Part shown: one piece after another, positions 1-8,406 of the stretch
Numbering within the stretch: the first letter of the stretch is position 1
Layout of the letters: every line of letters begins with the position of its first letter
Origin: Bradyrhizobium sp. SZCCT0231
Lineage (GTDB): Bacteria > Pseudomonadota > Alphaproteobacteria > Rhizobiales > Xanthobacteraceae
NCBI RefSeq assembly: GCF_018130245.1
Contig: NZ_JAFCKP010000007.1
Coordinates: forward strand, 62,001 to 126,000
Length of the DNA: 64,000 nucleotides
Direction of reading: 5' to 3'
Translations under genes and position numbers: made by a program
Notes under the pieces: generated by a model
What the model was told of the DNA's origin: nothing
What the model saw: only the letters and a program-made list of their open reading frames with translations
Database searches by the model: none

Positions 1-118
1 GATAGTCGCGGGCGCCGCCGGCCTTCGACAGCTTGAGCCCGGCACGGGCGAAGAAGGCTTCGGTGTTCTCCTGCAGGCGGCCCTTGGAGGGAACGGCCAG
101 AACGAATGGCGCGCTCAT
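1..118 (-). CDS. hisG: ATP phosphoribosyltransferase, N-terminal fragment
   Basis: Only the first 39 codons are in the window; the gene runs off the left edge. The start of the product, [20 protein letters not shown], carries the PSKGRL stretch typical of HisG, which joins ATP and PRPP in the first step of histidine synthesis. It starts 3 nt downstream of the hisZ stop codon on the same strand, the usual hisZ-hisG operon of bacteria with the short HisG, which needs HisZ for activity and feedback control. The identity rests on a short fragment plus this context. Confidence 0.85.
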   Translation of the reverse strand, partial: MSAPFVLAVPSKGRLQENTEAFFARAGLKLSKAGGARDY

Positions 119-121
119 GAC

Positions 122-1273
122 TTAAGCTCCCACCTTGCGGCCGATCTTCGTCAGTGCATCGACCCAGACCGAGAAGCCGACCGCGGGGATCGGCGCGGTC
201 GAGCCGAGCTGGGTCATCAGCCGGTCATAGCGGCCGCCGGCGACCAGCGGCTCGGCGCCGTTGCCTCTGTGATGAAGCTCGAATTCGAAGCCGGTGTAAT
301 AATCGAGCCCGCGCCCGAATGCCGTCGAGAAGCGCGTCTGCTTCACGTCGATGCCGCGCGCGGCCATGAATCCGACCCGGCTCTCGAATTGGTCGATTGC
401 CGAGGCGAGATCGAGCTTCGCGTCGGCCATGAGTGCGCGCAGCTCGGCGATGGCATCGTCGGGATTGCCCGATATCGACAGGAAGCGCTTGAGCACGGCG
501 ATCGCCTCGCGCGGCAGCGCGCCGCCCTTCAGCGTCGATTGCTCGAGGAAGCGGTCGGCGATCTCGGCCGTGGTGCGGCCGCCGACATGGGTGGTGCCGG
601 CGATCGACATCAGATCGGTGACGAAGGCGAGCGCCGCCTTGCGGTCGGAGCCGGCCAGCGCAGCCAGCACGCCCTCATATTCGCTGCGTGTCGCGGTGGC
701 TGCGGCTGCCAGCCGCTCCAGATCCTGCTCCAGGCTGATCTTGCGGTTGAAATCCTTGACCAGGCGGCGGCGCCAGACCGGATAGAGGTTGAGTGCGTCC
801 AGCAGGGCATTGAACAGCGCAACGTCACCGGTGCGGATCTCGACGTCGCGGACGCCGAAGGCGGCGGTCGCCTCCAGCGCCAGGGCCAGCATCTCGGCAT
901 CGGCTGCGGCGCGGTCCTGTCGGCCGAATGATTCGATGCCGGCTTGAAGGAATTCGCTGGCCCGGCCGCTGCGGTAGCGGAACACCGGACCCAGATAGCT
1001 GAACCCGGCCGGCTGGCCGGCCCGGCTGGATGCGAGGTAGTCGCGGGCGACGGGAATGGTCAGGTCCGGGCGCAGGCAGAGCTCCTCGCCGGAGAGGTCC
1101 GTGGTCAGGTACAGGCTCTTGCGGATGTCCTCGCCGGAGAGGTCCAGGAACGGCTCGGCCGGTTGCAGGATGGCGGGCTCGGCCCTGACATAGCCGGCCT
1201 GCGCGAACGACAAGAGCAGCGTGTCCGCCCAGGCGGCGGAGCCGGCAGCGTTTGAGGTGGCAGTCGCGGTCAT
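122..1273 (-). CDS. hisZ: ATP phosphoribosyltransferase regulatory subunit (HisRS paralogue)
   Basis: The product has 383 aa with a class II aminoacyl-tRNA synthetase fold: an FRYRSGR motif-2-like segment and GGRYDRLM near the C-terminus. HisZ has no tRNA-charging role; it forms a complex with short-form HisG in the first step of histidine synthesis. Its place directly upstream of hisG, with a 3-nt gap, favours HisZ over a true HisRS. I chose the ATG at 1273 (MTATATSN); in-frame starts at 1285 and 1345 are possible, and no strong ribosome binding site decides between them. Confidence 0.88.
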   Translation of the reverse strand: MTATATSNAAGSAAWADTLLLSFAQAGYVRAEPAILQPAEPFLDLSGEDIRKSLYLTTDLSGEELCLRPDLTIPVARDYLASSRAGQPAGFSYLGPVFRYRSGRASEFLQAGIESFGRQDRAAADAEMLALALEATAAFGVRDVEIRTGDVALFNALLDALNLYPVWRRRLVKDFNRKISLEQDLERLAAAATATRSEYEGVLAALAGSDRKAALAFVTDLMSIAGTTHVGGRTTAEIADRFLEQSTLKGGALPREAIAVLKRFLSISGNPDDAIAELRALMADAKLDLASAIDQFESRVGFMAARGIDVKQTRFSTAFGRGLDYYTGFEFELHHRGNGAEPLVAGGRYDRLMTQLGSTAPIPAVGFSVWVDALTKIGRKVGA

Positions 1274-1484
1274 AACAGGGTCCATGGTCCCGGTGGAACC
1301 GGGCAGGGCAAGGGGAGGCAAGTGAATTGCCGCAGCCCTTAGCATGGCCCGACAGCGGTTTCGACCTCCAAAGGATCAATCGCTTAACGGGTGGCTTCCC
1401 GAGTTGGATCGAGCCTCGCCGCACCAGGATCATCCTGTCGGTGTCGGGCCACAGCCTTGGCGGGGAGGCCTCGCAGACCGGAGA

Positions 1485-2303
1485 CTACTCGTCCCGGTCT
1501 GCAAGAAATACTGCGGGATCGCCCAACTGATCGGCGCTCAGATTGCCGAACACCTTGTGGAATTCCTCGAAGCCCAGAATCGTTTCGCCCATTGAGGAGG
1601 CGTCGGACAGGACGCGATTGAGCTCCTCGATATATCGGGGGCGGGAAATCCGATGCTCCATCAGCAAGCCGCCAAGCTCGCCAATCCGGCCTTGCAGACG
1701 TGCCTGCATGTCGGCAAGGGCTGTCAGCGTTGCGTCGTCGACAGTGTGGCCGAGGCCAGCCTTGATCAGAGCGGACAATTCAAGCCGCGCTTCGAAGGCG
1801 TCGTCGTTCAAAAGGGGCTGGCTCATGGCGCGACGGATCCCGTTTGAAAGCCCCGAACTAGAACTCGCGGACTCTGAACTCGCTCCAACGCTAGCTGCCT
1901 GACAGAGCAGTCTCCGATCAGGCCAACGCCGTGACGTAGGAACCCAAGGATAATTGCGCCCAAACTTGCCATAGACAAGGTGAGAGGCCCTGACCTGCGT
2001 GTGAGCGGAGACAGGTATTTCAATACCTGCTGCCGACAAAATGCGGTTTGCGATCTGGTGGCAGACACCGGTGCGCATGTAATAGATGCCCGCATCGTCT
2101 CCACCCTCGATGCATCGCGCGAAAGAGGCGCTGCCGGCGCCGTTACACACCATCGAGCCGCCTGTCGCCCATCCGTGGCACCCCCAAGCGTCGCCAGCTG
2201 AGCTGAGGACGTAGGTGTGGTAGATTTGCGTCGTGACCCGGAAGACCCCGTATCCTTCAAGAATGTCGCTCGCGGTGGATGCCACTGGGCCAATCCGAAG
2301 CAA
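1485..2303 (-). CDS. Uncharacterised protein with a Cys-His-rich N-terminal half
   Basis: I do not recognise this 272-aa product. The N-terminal half holds many Cys, His, Trp and Gly residues. It includes the segment YYMRTGVCHQIANRIL (Cys81, His82), followed by His101, His108 and an LVYGKFGRNYPW stretch, an arrangement that would suit a papain-like or amidase-like cysteine hydrolase; this is a guess. The C-terminal half (about residue 160 on) is Leu/Ala/Glu-rich and probably helical. The assumed start at 2303 is a TTG without a convincing ribosome binding site, so the N-terminus is uncertain. It stands alone between hisZ and rsmE. Confidence 0.55.
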   Translation of the reverse strand: MLRIGPVASTASDILEGYGVFRVTTQIYHTYVLSSAGDAWGCHGWATGGSMVCNGAGSASFARCIEGGDDAGIYYMRTGVCHQIANRILSAAGIEIPVSAHTQVRASHLVYGKFGRNYPWVPTSRRWPDRRLLCQAASVGASSESASSSSGLSNGIRRAMSQPLLNDDAFEARLELSALIKAGLGHTVDDATLTALADMQARLQGRIGELGGLLMEHRISRPRYIEELNRVLSDASSMGETILGFEEFHKVFGNLSADQLGDPAVFLADRDE

Positions 2304-2423
2304 TCATTACGCCACGCAGGGCTAAGAATTGATTTAAGACAACCTGCGGTAGAATCGTGACTGATTTGCCTTGCGAGCACAATAGAGCGGTCGGGGATTT
2401 GAACAGAGCCATGGCCCGGCGAG

Positions 2424-3194
2424 CTAGCGCGTCGCAGCCTGGCTGCTGCCACCGCCCCAATCGCCCAGCACTGCCTGCACCAGCGCCAGTGCGGCGACGG
2501 CGGCCGTGTCCGCCCGCATGATGCGGGGGCCGAGCGCCAGCCGCAGGATCATGGGCTGCCGCAGCAGCAGCGCCCGTTCTTCCTCGGCAAAACCGCCTTC
2601 GGGGCCGATCAGCACGTCGATACCGTGTCCGGCCTCGCGGGCGCCTTGCAGGCTCTGAACGGGGTCTTGGACCTCCGCCGCCTCATCGCAGAAGATCAGC
2701 AACCGGCCGGCGGCGCGCTGGCTCAAGAAGCGCTCCAGCGGCACCGGCTCAGCCACGGTGGCAATGCTGAGGATGCCGCATTGCTCGGCCGCCTCGACCA
2801 CATTGGCGCGCATCCGCTCGGTGTTGACCCGGGAGGCCTGGGTGAACCGGGTCAGGACCGGTTGCAGGCTGGTGGCGCCCATCTCGATGGCCTTCTGCAC
2901 CATGTAGTCCAGCCGGGCATGCTTGAGCGGGGCGAAGACGTAAGTGAGGTCGGCCAGGCGGTCCTGGGGCCGCGTCTGCTGGAGGATCACGAGGCCGTCC
3001 GGCCGCTTGCGGCCCTCGATGGCGGCCTGCCACTCGCCATCGCGGCCATTGAAGGCCAGGACCTCGGCCCCGGCGGCCAGCCGCAGCACGTTGCCCAGAT
3101 AATTGCTCTGGTCGCGGTCGAGCGGCACCCTGGTGTCCTGGGCGAGGGGTGCGTCAATGAACAGGCGGGGGGCGCGAAAATCGTGGGAGGGCAT
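2424..3194 (-). CDS. rsmE: 16S rRNA (uracil1498-N3)-methyltransferase
   Basis: The 256-aa product has normal RsmE length. An N-terminal PUA-like part (RLFIDAPL near residue 10, Asn-Tyr-Leu near 31) precedes a SPOUT methyltransferase domain. The SAM-binding knot motifs are visible: IGPEGGF at about 196-202 and LGPRIMRADTA at about 221-231, where the usual Glu of the ETA motif is Asp. RsmE methylates U1498 of 16S rRNA in the decoding region. The gene stands alone and is divergent from the exported-protein/ubiA pair. Confidence 0.93.
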   Translation of the reverse strand: MPSHDFRAPRLFIDAPLAQDTRVPLDRDQSNYLGNVLRLAAGAEVLAFNGRDGEWQAAIEGRKRPDGLVILQQTRPQDRLADLTYVFAPLKHARLDYMVQKAIEMGATSLQPVLTRFTQASRVNTERMRANVVEAAEQCGILSIATVAEPVPLERFLSQRAAGRLLIFCDEAAEVQDPVQSLQGAREAGHGIDVLIGPEGGFAEEERALLLRQPMILRLALGPRIMRADTAAVAALALVQAVLGDWGGGSSQAATR

Positions 3195-3405
3195 CGTTTA
3201 AGGGTCCGATTTGCCGCCGTTCTTAACCGAAACCAGTACTTTTGGGGGTAAATATCGCCGAATTGGTGCGTCTCCGCGCCGCGCTCTTGCCCTATTCGAC
3301 GGGTTGTTAAGGGCCGGCGGGAATCGTAAAAACGCGAACACGCTGGTTGCGCTTCAATTGGGAAGACGCCGAACCCCGTAAGCTCCTGCCGGAGAGACTG
3401 CCTTC

Positions 3406-4080
3406 ATGATCCGTCATCTGATGGTTCCGATCACTGCCGCCATGGTCGCCATGGTCGTCGCCTTGGGTGCCGCGGGCGCTTATGCGCAAAGCGCCTTCCC
3501 GGCACCGCTGCCAAACCAGGCCCCGAGCAGCTCCGCCTTTCCGCCCGTGAACGGCTCGGCGCCGACCGCCTCCGTTGGCACGGCACCGCAATCGTCCTTT
3601 CCCGTGAACGGCGCCGCGCCGATCGGCGGCGCCGGCGCTTTCAGCGCCGCTCCGCCGACGCAGGCCGGTCCCGGCGAGGACTGCATGAAGGCCTTCATTC
3701 CGCTGCGCGAGGAAGCCGAGAAGCGCGGCAAGCTGATCAAGGCCGCGAGCGACCGTCACGCGCCGCCGGACGAGGCCTGCAAGCTGATCCGCAATTTCAG
3801 CCAGGCTGAAGTCAAGATGATCAAGTACATCGACACCCATGCCGCCAAATGTGGAATCCCGCCGCAGATCGGCGCGCAGATGAAGGACGGTCACAAGAAC
3901 ACCGAGGCCATGGCGACGAAGGTCTGCAACGTTGCGCAGCAGATGCAGCAGCAGCAGGCGCGTCCGGCCGGTCCGTCGCTGAGCGAGGTGCTGGGCTCGG
4001 GTTCGGCGCCGGAAGCCAATGCCGGCAAGAAGGGCGGCAGCACCTTCGATACGCTCAACGGCAACGTCCTGACCCGATGA
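3406..4080 (+). CDS. Exported protein of unknown function
   Basis: The 224-aa product starts with a clear signal peptide (hydrophobic stretch to about residue 25, ending AGAYAQ). A Pro/Ser/Ala-rich linker of about 60 residues follows, then a compact domain with three spaced cysteines (ED-C-M, EA-C-KLI, AK-C-GIPPQI) and a fourth in KVCNVAQ, so two disulfides are possible. A Gln run (MQQQQ) and a Gly/Ser-rich tail follow. Its stop overlaps the ubiA start (ATGA), so the two are co-translated. No function can be named; it is probably periplasmic. Confidence 0.8.
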   Translation: MIRHLMVPITAAMVAMVVALGAAGAYAQSAFPAPLPNQAPSSSAFPPVNGSAPTASVGTAPQSSFPVNGAAPIGGAGAFSAAPPTQAGPGEDCMKAFIPLREEAEKRGKLIKAASDRHAPPDEACKLIRNFSQAEVKMIKYIDTHAAKCGIPPQIGAQMKDGHKNTEAMATKVCNVAQQMQQQQARPAGPSLSEVLGSGSAPEANAGKKGGSTFDTLNGNVLTR

Positions 4081-5009
4081 GCGACTCATCCGCCCGCGTT
4101 GCCGATTCCACCGGCAACTGGGTCGATACGCTCGCGCCGCTTTGGGCGCGACCCTATTTGCGCCTGTCCCGCTTCGACCGTCCGATCGGCTCCTGGCTTC
4201 TCTTGATGCCGTGCTGGTGGTCGGCGGCGCTGGCTGCCGGCATGGCGCATGACGTCCGCGGTCTGCCGCTCACCATCGTGCTGTTCTTCATCGGCGCCTT
4301 CGTGATGCGCGGGGCCGGCTGCACCTGGAACGACATCACCGACCGCGATCTCGACGACAAGGTCGAGCGCACGCGCTCGCGGCCGTTGCCGTCAGGGCAG
4401 GTGACCACGAAGCAGGCGCTGGCCTTCATGGTCGCGCAGGCGCTGATCGGTCTCGCGGTGCTCCTGCAATTCAACCGCTTCGCGATTGCGACCGGCATCG
4501 CCTCGCTCGCGATCGTCGCGATCTATCCCTTCATGAAGCGCATCACCTGGTGGCCGCAGATCGTGCTCGGGCTGGCCTTCTCCTGGGGCGCCTTGATGGG
4601 ATTCGCCGTCACCTTCGGACGCATCGACGTCACCGCGCTCGTGCTCTATGCCGGCGCGATTTCATGGGTGATCGGCTATGACACGATCTACGCGCATCAG
4701 GACGCCGAGGACGACGCGCTGATCGGCATCAAGTCGACCGCGCGCCTGTTCGGCGCGCATACGCGCCAGGCGCTGGTCCTGTTCTACGGGCTCGCGGTGA
4801 TGCTGATCGGCGTCGCGCTGGCGTCCGGCGATGCGCGCTGGCCGGCCTGGCTCGGGCTGATCGCCTTCGCCGCGCATCTGGCCGCGCAGATCGTGCGCCT
4901 GAAGATCGACGATCCCGAGCTGTGCCTGCGCCTGTTCAAATCGAACCGCGACGCCGGCTTGCTGCTGTTTGCGGGATTGCTGGCGGACGCGGTGATGCGG
5001 GCGGCGTAA
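4077..5009 (+). CDS. ubiA: 4-hydroxybenzoate polyprenyltransferase
   Basis: This integral membrane prenyltransferase of 310 aa attaches the polyprenyl tail to 4-hydroxybenzoate in ubiquinone synthesis. The first Asp-rich site (NDITDRDLDDK, about 85-95) is followed by RTRSRPLPSG. The second site, YDTIYAHQDAEDD, lies near 200 and is followed by GIKSTARLFG. Several hydrophobic segments span the rest. The ATG at 4077 overlaps the upstream stop as ATGA, which decides the start over an upstream in-frame extension. A palindromic repeat follows the stop. Confidence 0.95.
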   Translation: MSDSSARVADSTGNWVDTLAPLWARPYLRLSRFDRPIGSWLLLMPCWWSAALAAGMAHDVRGLPLTIVLFFIGAFVMRGAGCTWNDITDRDLDDKVERTRSRPLPSGQVTTKQALAFMVAQALIGLAVLLQFNRFAIATGIASLAIVAIYPFMKRITWWPQIVLGLAFSWGALMGFAVTFGRIDVTALVLYAGAISWVIGYDTIYAHQDAEDDALIGIKSTARLFGAHTRQALVLFYGLAVMLIGVALASGDARWPAWLGLIAFAAHLAAQIVRLKIDDPELCLRLFKSNRDAGLLLFAGLLADAVMRAA

Positions 5010-5011
5010 TT

Positions 5012-5106
5012 CGTAGGGTGGGCAAAGGCGCTCTTGCGCCGTGCCCACCATCCTTCCAAGATTGCGATAGAAGAGGTGGGCACGCTTTCGCTTTGCCCAC
5101 CCTACG
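5012..5106. repeat. Family A palindromic intergenic repeat, copy 1
   Basis: The element runs from CGTAGGGTGGGCAAAG to CTTTGCCCACCCTACG, so its two ends are inverted copies, with a second inner GTGCCCACC/GGTGGGCAC pair. It fills the gap between the convergent genes ubiA and the DUF6101-like gene, where its transcript could fold from either direction and act as a two-way terminator. Other copies lie at 11438, 15656 and 31647. Confidence 0.9.
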
Positions 5107-5112
5107 GCACCG

Positions 5113-5631
5113 TTAATTCCTTGCAATGATCTCGCGCTCGCCGCGATGAACCGGCAGCTCCCGCGCGATGCCGATGCGCCGGCGCATCAAGAATTTCGGA
5201 CGGCGGGCGCGGATTGCGTTGGCGCGGCGACGGCGGGCTGCGGGCTTGCGGGCGCCTTCGTCGAGCTGCGGCAGCGCGAAGAGCTCGCTCCAGATCGCCC
5301 AGGCTTGCGCGATCTCGTCGGCATCGGCGCCGACCAGCAGCGGAATGGACAGCGAGGGATCGCGATGCACGAGGACGAGCGTCTGCGCTTCGTCGTTGCC
5401 GCGCAACGCGACGCCGGTGAAGTCGGCAACACGCACGTTGATCGCCATCTGCATGCCGCGGACGGCACGGCGCAGCACGACACGCTCGCGATGAAGCTCG
5501 ATCTGCCTGACATGTCCGTCGGCGCGCGGATCGTGCGCATCGAAGCGGACCGGAAGGGAAAGAGGGTCGAGCCGCAAGGAGCGGCTCGACCCGGCGGGGT
5601 TGGCCCCGCATGTTGCTGTTTGACGCCTCAC
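5113..5631 (-). CDS. DUF6101-like conserved protein
   Basis: The 172-aa product contains an SLRLDPLSLPVRFDAHDPRA segment near the N-terminus and a very basic C-terminal third (RRRRANAIRARRPKFLMRRR). I remember this as a conserved Bradyrhizobiaceae family of unknown function, possibly DUF6101; some features (short beta-like stretches, LHRERVVLRRAV) would also fit a PilZ-like barrel. The start used is the GTG at 5631. No membrane segment or signal peptide is seen. Function is unknown. Confidence 0.7.
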   Translation of the reverse strand: MRRQTATCGANPAGSSRSLRLDPLSLPVRFDAHDPRADGHVRQIELHRERVVLRRAVRGMQMAINVRVADFTGVALRGNDEAQTLVLVHRDPSLSIPLLVGADADEIAQAWAIWSELFALPQLDEGARKPAARRRRANAIRARRPKFLMRRRIGIARELPVHRGEREIIARN

Positions 5632-5739
5632 GGCCTAGTTCTCCCCGCCGGGATTATGTTCCCGGTCGATGCGAAGACCTTAGCGCGCGGCCGTCCGAAA
5701 CCGCTTAAAAAGCCTGGTTAACCCACCGTCACTGCCGCT

Positions 5740-5787
5740 CATGATTGACAAGACCTTGGCGCGCATGATTGACGAGACGTTGTGCCG
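5740..5787. repeat. Tandem direct repeat, 2 x 24 nt
   Basis: Two adjacent 24-nt units begin CATGATTGACAAGACCTTGG and CATGATTGACGAGACGTTGT. They differ at a few positions and lie 107 nt upstream of the pmbA start. Nothing else is recognisable in this 262-nt gap. They could be paired binding sites in the promoter region of the lipid A operon or a simple duplication. Confidence 0.6.
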
Positions 5788-5893
5788 ACGTCGCGAATCT
5801 GAGCTTTTGCGGGCTGAAAATGCTTGAAGTCCGCGCTATCAGGGCACATCTGTGGGTTCCGGTCCCGAACCCCGCCCCAACAGGATTTCGTTC

Positions 5894-7297
5894 GTGAACT
5901 CTTCACCAAGCTCGACGCCTTCGACCCAAAATTCGTCGCAGGCCAATCGCGACCTGTTCGATCAGTCCGCGCTCTCCGATCTCGCGCAGCGGCTGGTCGA
6001 GGCGGCCAGGCGCGCCGGCGCGGATGCGGCCGATGCGGTCGCGGTGCGCGGCGTCTCGCAGGGCGTCGAGGTCCGCGACGGCCGTGTCGAGGAATCCGAG
6101 CGCTCCGAGGGCGACGATGTCGGCCTGCGGGTGCTGGTCGGCCAGCGCCAGGCGGTGGTCTCGACCAACGATGTCAGCGGCGATGCCGTCACCAAGCTCG
6201 CCGAACGCGCGGTGGCGATGGCGCGTGTCGCGCCCGACGACAAATATGTCGGCCTCGCCGATCCCGCGCTGCTCGCGCGCGACTTCCCCGATCTCGACCT
6301 GCTCGATCCCGATGTGCCCACGACCGCCGTGCTCGAGCGCCGCGCGCTCGCGGCCGAGGCGGCGGCGCTCGGCGTGAAAGGCGTGACCAAGTCCGGCGGC
6401 GCGTCGGCTTCCGCCGGCATCGGCGGCATGGTGCTCGTCACCTCGACCGGTTTCCACGGCTCTTACCTCCGCTCCAGCCAGGGCATTTCCGCGACCGCCA
6501 TATCGGGCGAAGGCACCGGCATGGAGCGCGACTACGACTTCACCTCGGCGCCGCATGGCGCCGATCTGCTGTCGCCGGAAGCCGTCGGCCGTTCCGCCGG
6601 CGAGCGCACCGTGGCGCGCTCCAATCCGCGCAAGGTCGAGACCTGCAAGGTGCCTGTGGTGTTCGACCCACGCGTCGCCGGCTCTCTGGTCGGCCACCTC
6701 GTCGGCGCCATCAACGGCGCCTCGATCGCGCGCAAGACCAGCTTCCTCAAGGACAAGCTCGGCCAGCAGCTGTTCGCCAAGAACATCCGCATCGTCGACG
6801 ATCCCTTGCGCAAGCGCGGCCTGCGCTCGCAGACCTTCGATGCCGAAGGCGTCGCGGTGAAGAGGATCGCGCTGGTCGACGAAGGCATGCTGACGACCTG
6901 GCTGCTCGACTGCGCCACCGCGCGCGAGCTCGGCATGACCACCACCGGCCACGCCCATCGCGGCGTTTCCTCCTCGCCCTCGCCCGGGCCGTACAATCTG
7001 CATCTCGAGCCCGGCACACCGAGCCCGGCCGAGCTGATCTCGGATATCAAACAGGGCTTCTACGTCACCGATCTGATCGGCTCCGGCGTCAACGGCGTCA
7101 CCGGCGATTACAGCCGCGGCGCCTCGGGCTTCTGGATCGAGAACGGCGAGATCACCTATCCCGTCAGCGAAGTGACGATCGCCGGCCACCTGTTCGAGAT
7201 CTTCAAGTCGATGCAGCCCGCGAACAATCTCGAATTCCGCTACGGCGTCAATGCGCCGACGGTGCGCATCGAGGGTTTGACGCTTGGCGGACGCTGA
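5894..7297 (+). CDS. pmbA: TldE/PmbA-type metalloprotease-like protein
   Basis: The product has 467 aa of the TldD/PmbA (TldE) family. In characterised systems TldE forms a heterodimer with TldD that trims unfolded or modified peptides; TldE itself lacks the zinc motif. Family landmarks seen are DAADAVAVRGVSQGVEVRDG near the N-terminus, and GVNGVTGDYSRGASGFWIEN followed by NLEFRYGVNAPTVRIEG at the C-terminus. I chose the GTG at 5894 because AGGA lies 8 nt upstream; an upstream in-frame start at 5852 would add an unlikely tail. The 3' end overlaps the next gene by 14 nt. Confidence 0.9.
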   Translation: MNSSPSSTPSTQNSSQANRDLFDQSALSDLAQRLVEAARRAGADAADAVAVRGVSQGVEVRDGRVEESERSEGDDVGLRVLVGQRQAVVSTNDVSGDAVTKLAERAVAMARVAPDDKYVGLADPALLARDFPDLDLLDPDVPTTAVLERRALAAEAAALGVKGVTKSGGASASAGIGGMVLVTSTGFHGSYLRSSQGISATAISGEGTGMERDYDFTSAPHGADLLSPEAVGRSAGERTVARSNPRKVETCKVPVVFDPRVAGSLVGHLVGAINGASIARKTSFLKDKLGQQLFAKNIRIVDDPLRKRGLRSQTFDAEGVAVKRIALVDEGMLTTWLLDCATARELGMTTTGHAHRGVSSSPSPGPYNLHLEPGTPSPAELISDIKQGFYVTDLIGSGVNGVTGDYSRGASGFWIENGEITYPVSEVTIAGHLFEIFKSMQPANNLEFRYGVNAPTVRIEGLTLGGR

Positions 7298-8102
7298 CGC
7301 GAACTCTCTGGACGAAACTATCCTGACCCGCGACGCGGCGCTGCTGAAGGACACGGTGCGGGAGGCGGGCGCGCTGGCGCAGTCGATGTTCCGGACCGAG
7401 CTGAGGAAGTGGACCAAGGGCGCGTCCTCGCCGGTGTCGGAGGCCGACATCGCGGTCAACGATCTGCTCGAAGCGCGCCTGCGCGCTGCCACGCCCGATT
7501 ATGGCTGGCTGTCCGAGGAGAGCGCCGACGATGCCGCTCGGCTGTCGCGGCGGCTGACCTGGATCGTCGATCCCATCGACGGCACCCGCAATTATCTCGG
7601 CGGCCATGACGAATGGTGCGTCAGCGTCGCGCTGGTCGAGGACGCTGCGCCGGTGCTGGCCGCGGTGTTCGCGCCGGCCAGCGACGAGTTCTTCTTCGCG
7701 GTGCGCGGCCAGGGCACCACGCTCAACGACAGGCCGGTGCGGGCTACGCCCGGATCCGAGCTCGACTTCGCCCGCGTCGCCGGCCCGAAGCCGCTGGTCG
7801 AGCGGCTGAAGCCCTCGCTCGGCGAGATCAAGCTGCATCGGCGAATCGGCTCGCTGGCGCTGCGGCTGTGCCGGGTCGCCCATGGCGCGCTGGATGCGGC
7901 TTTTGCGGGGGGCAACAGCCATGATTGGGACCTTGCGGCAGCCGATTTGATCGTGCAGGAAGCGGATGGTAGGATGAGCAACCTCTCCGGAGAACCCATC
8001 CTCTATAACCGCCGGGAAGTGGCGCACGGGGTGCTGGTGGCAGCGGGACGCGATCGTCATGCGGGCATTGTCGCGCATTTTCGCAACCGTCCCTTAGCCT
8101 AA
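7284..8102 (+). CDS. Inositol-monophosphatase-family phosphatase (CysQ-like)
   Basis: The 272-aa product has the Mg/Li-dependent phosphatase signature: the LSEES pair near 76-80, DPIDGTRNY at 96-104 and WDLAAADLI near 213. Family members hydrolyse 3'(2'),5'-bisphosphate nucleotides or inositol phosphates; the substrate cannot be told from sequence. The start is a TTG at 7284 inside the end of pmbA (14-nt overlap), which implies translational coupling. It is the second gene of the pmbA-to-lpxK operon. Confidence 0.88.
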   Translation: MADADANSLDETILTRDAALLKDTVREAGALAQSMFRTELRKWTKGASSPVSEADIAVNDLLEARLRAATPDYGWLSEESADDAARLSRRLTWIVDPIDGTRNYLGGHDEWCVSVALVEDAAPVLAAVFAPASDEFFFAVRGQGTTLNDRPVRATPGSELDFARVAGPKPLVERLKPSLGEIKLHRRIGSLALRLCRVAHGALDAAFAGGNSHDWDLAAADLIVQEADGRMSNLSGEPILYNRREVAHGVLVAAGRDRHAGIVAHFRNRPLA

Positions 8103-8163
8103 AGCGCTTTCGTCGTGCTTCTCGAACACTGCTTTGCCGGGCAGCCCGTTAGGAACAGAACTC

Positions 8164-8406
8164 ATGCCAGATAGTGCCCCGCAACAACTGCTTCACCTCG
8201 TCATCGGCGGCGAGCTCGTCGATCTCAAGGGCAACACCTTCAAGAACCTCGACGACGTCGAGATCGTCGGCCTCTACCCGAACTATGCGGCCGCCCATGC
8301 GGCCTGGCGGGCCAAGGCGCAGAGCACGGTCGACAACGCGCAGATGCGCTATTTCATCGTCCATCTCCACCGGCTGCTCGACCCGAATCAAGAACCGGCG
8401 CGTTGA
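8164..8406 (+). CDS. DUF4170-like small conserved protein
   Basis: The 80-aa product contains LHLVIGGELVDL and IVGLYPNYAAAHAAWRAKAQ, then MRYFIVHLHRLLDP, which I remember as the hallmark of DUF4170, a small alphaproteobacterial family of unknown function. AGGAACAG sits upstream of the ATG at 8164, which decides against an earlier in-frame start at 8134. Its stop overlaps the following start (TTGA), so it is coupled to the acyltransferase gene; its place inside the lipid A operon suggests a role in envelope lipid assembly. Confidence 0.85.
   Translation: MPDSAPQQLLHLVIGGELVDLKGNTFKNLDDVEIVGLYPNYAAAHAAWRAKAQSTVDNAQMRYFIVHLHRLLDPNQEPAR

Noticed and set aside
2304-2460. Frameshifted N-terminal extension of the protein at 1485-2303
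   Set aside because: Frames upstream of 2303 give no sequence that continues the protein; they look non-coding.
5903-7492. 529-codon minus-strand open frame
   Set aside because: Antisense shadow of pmbA and the CysQ-like gene.
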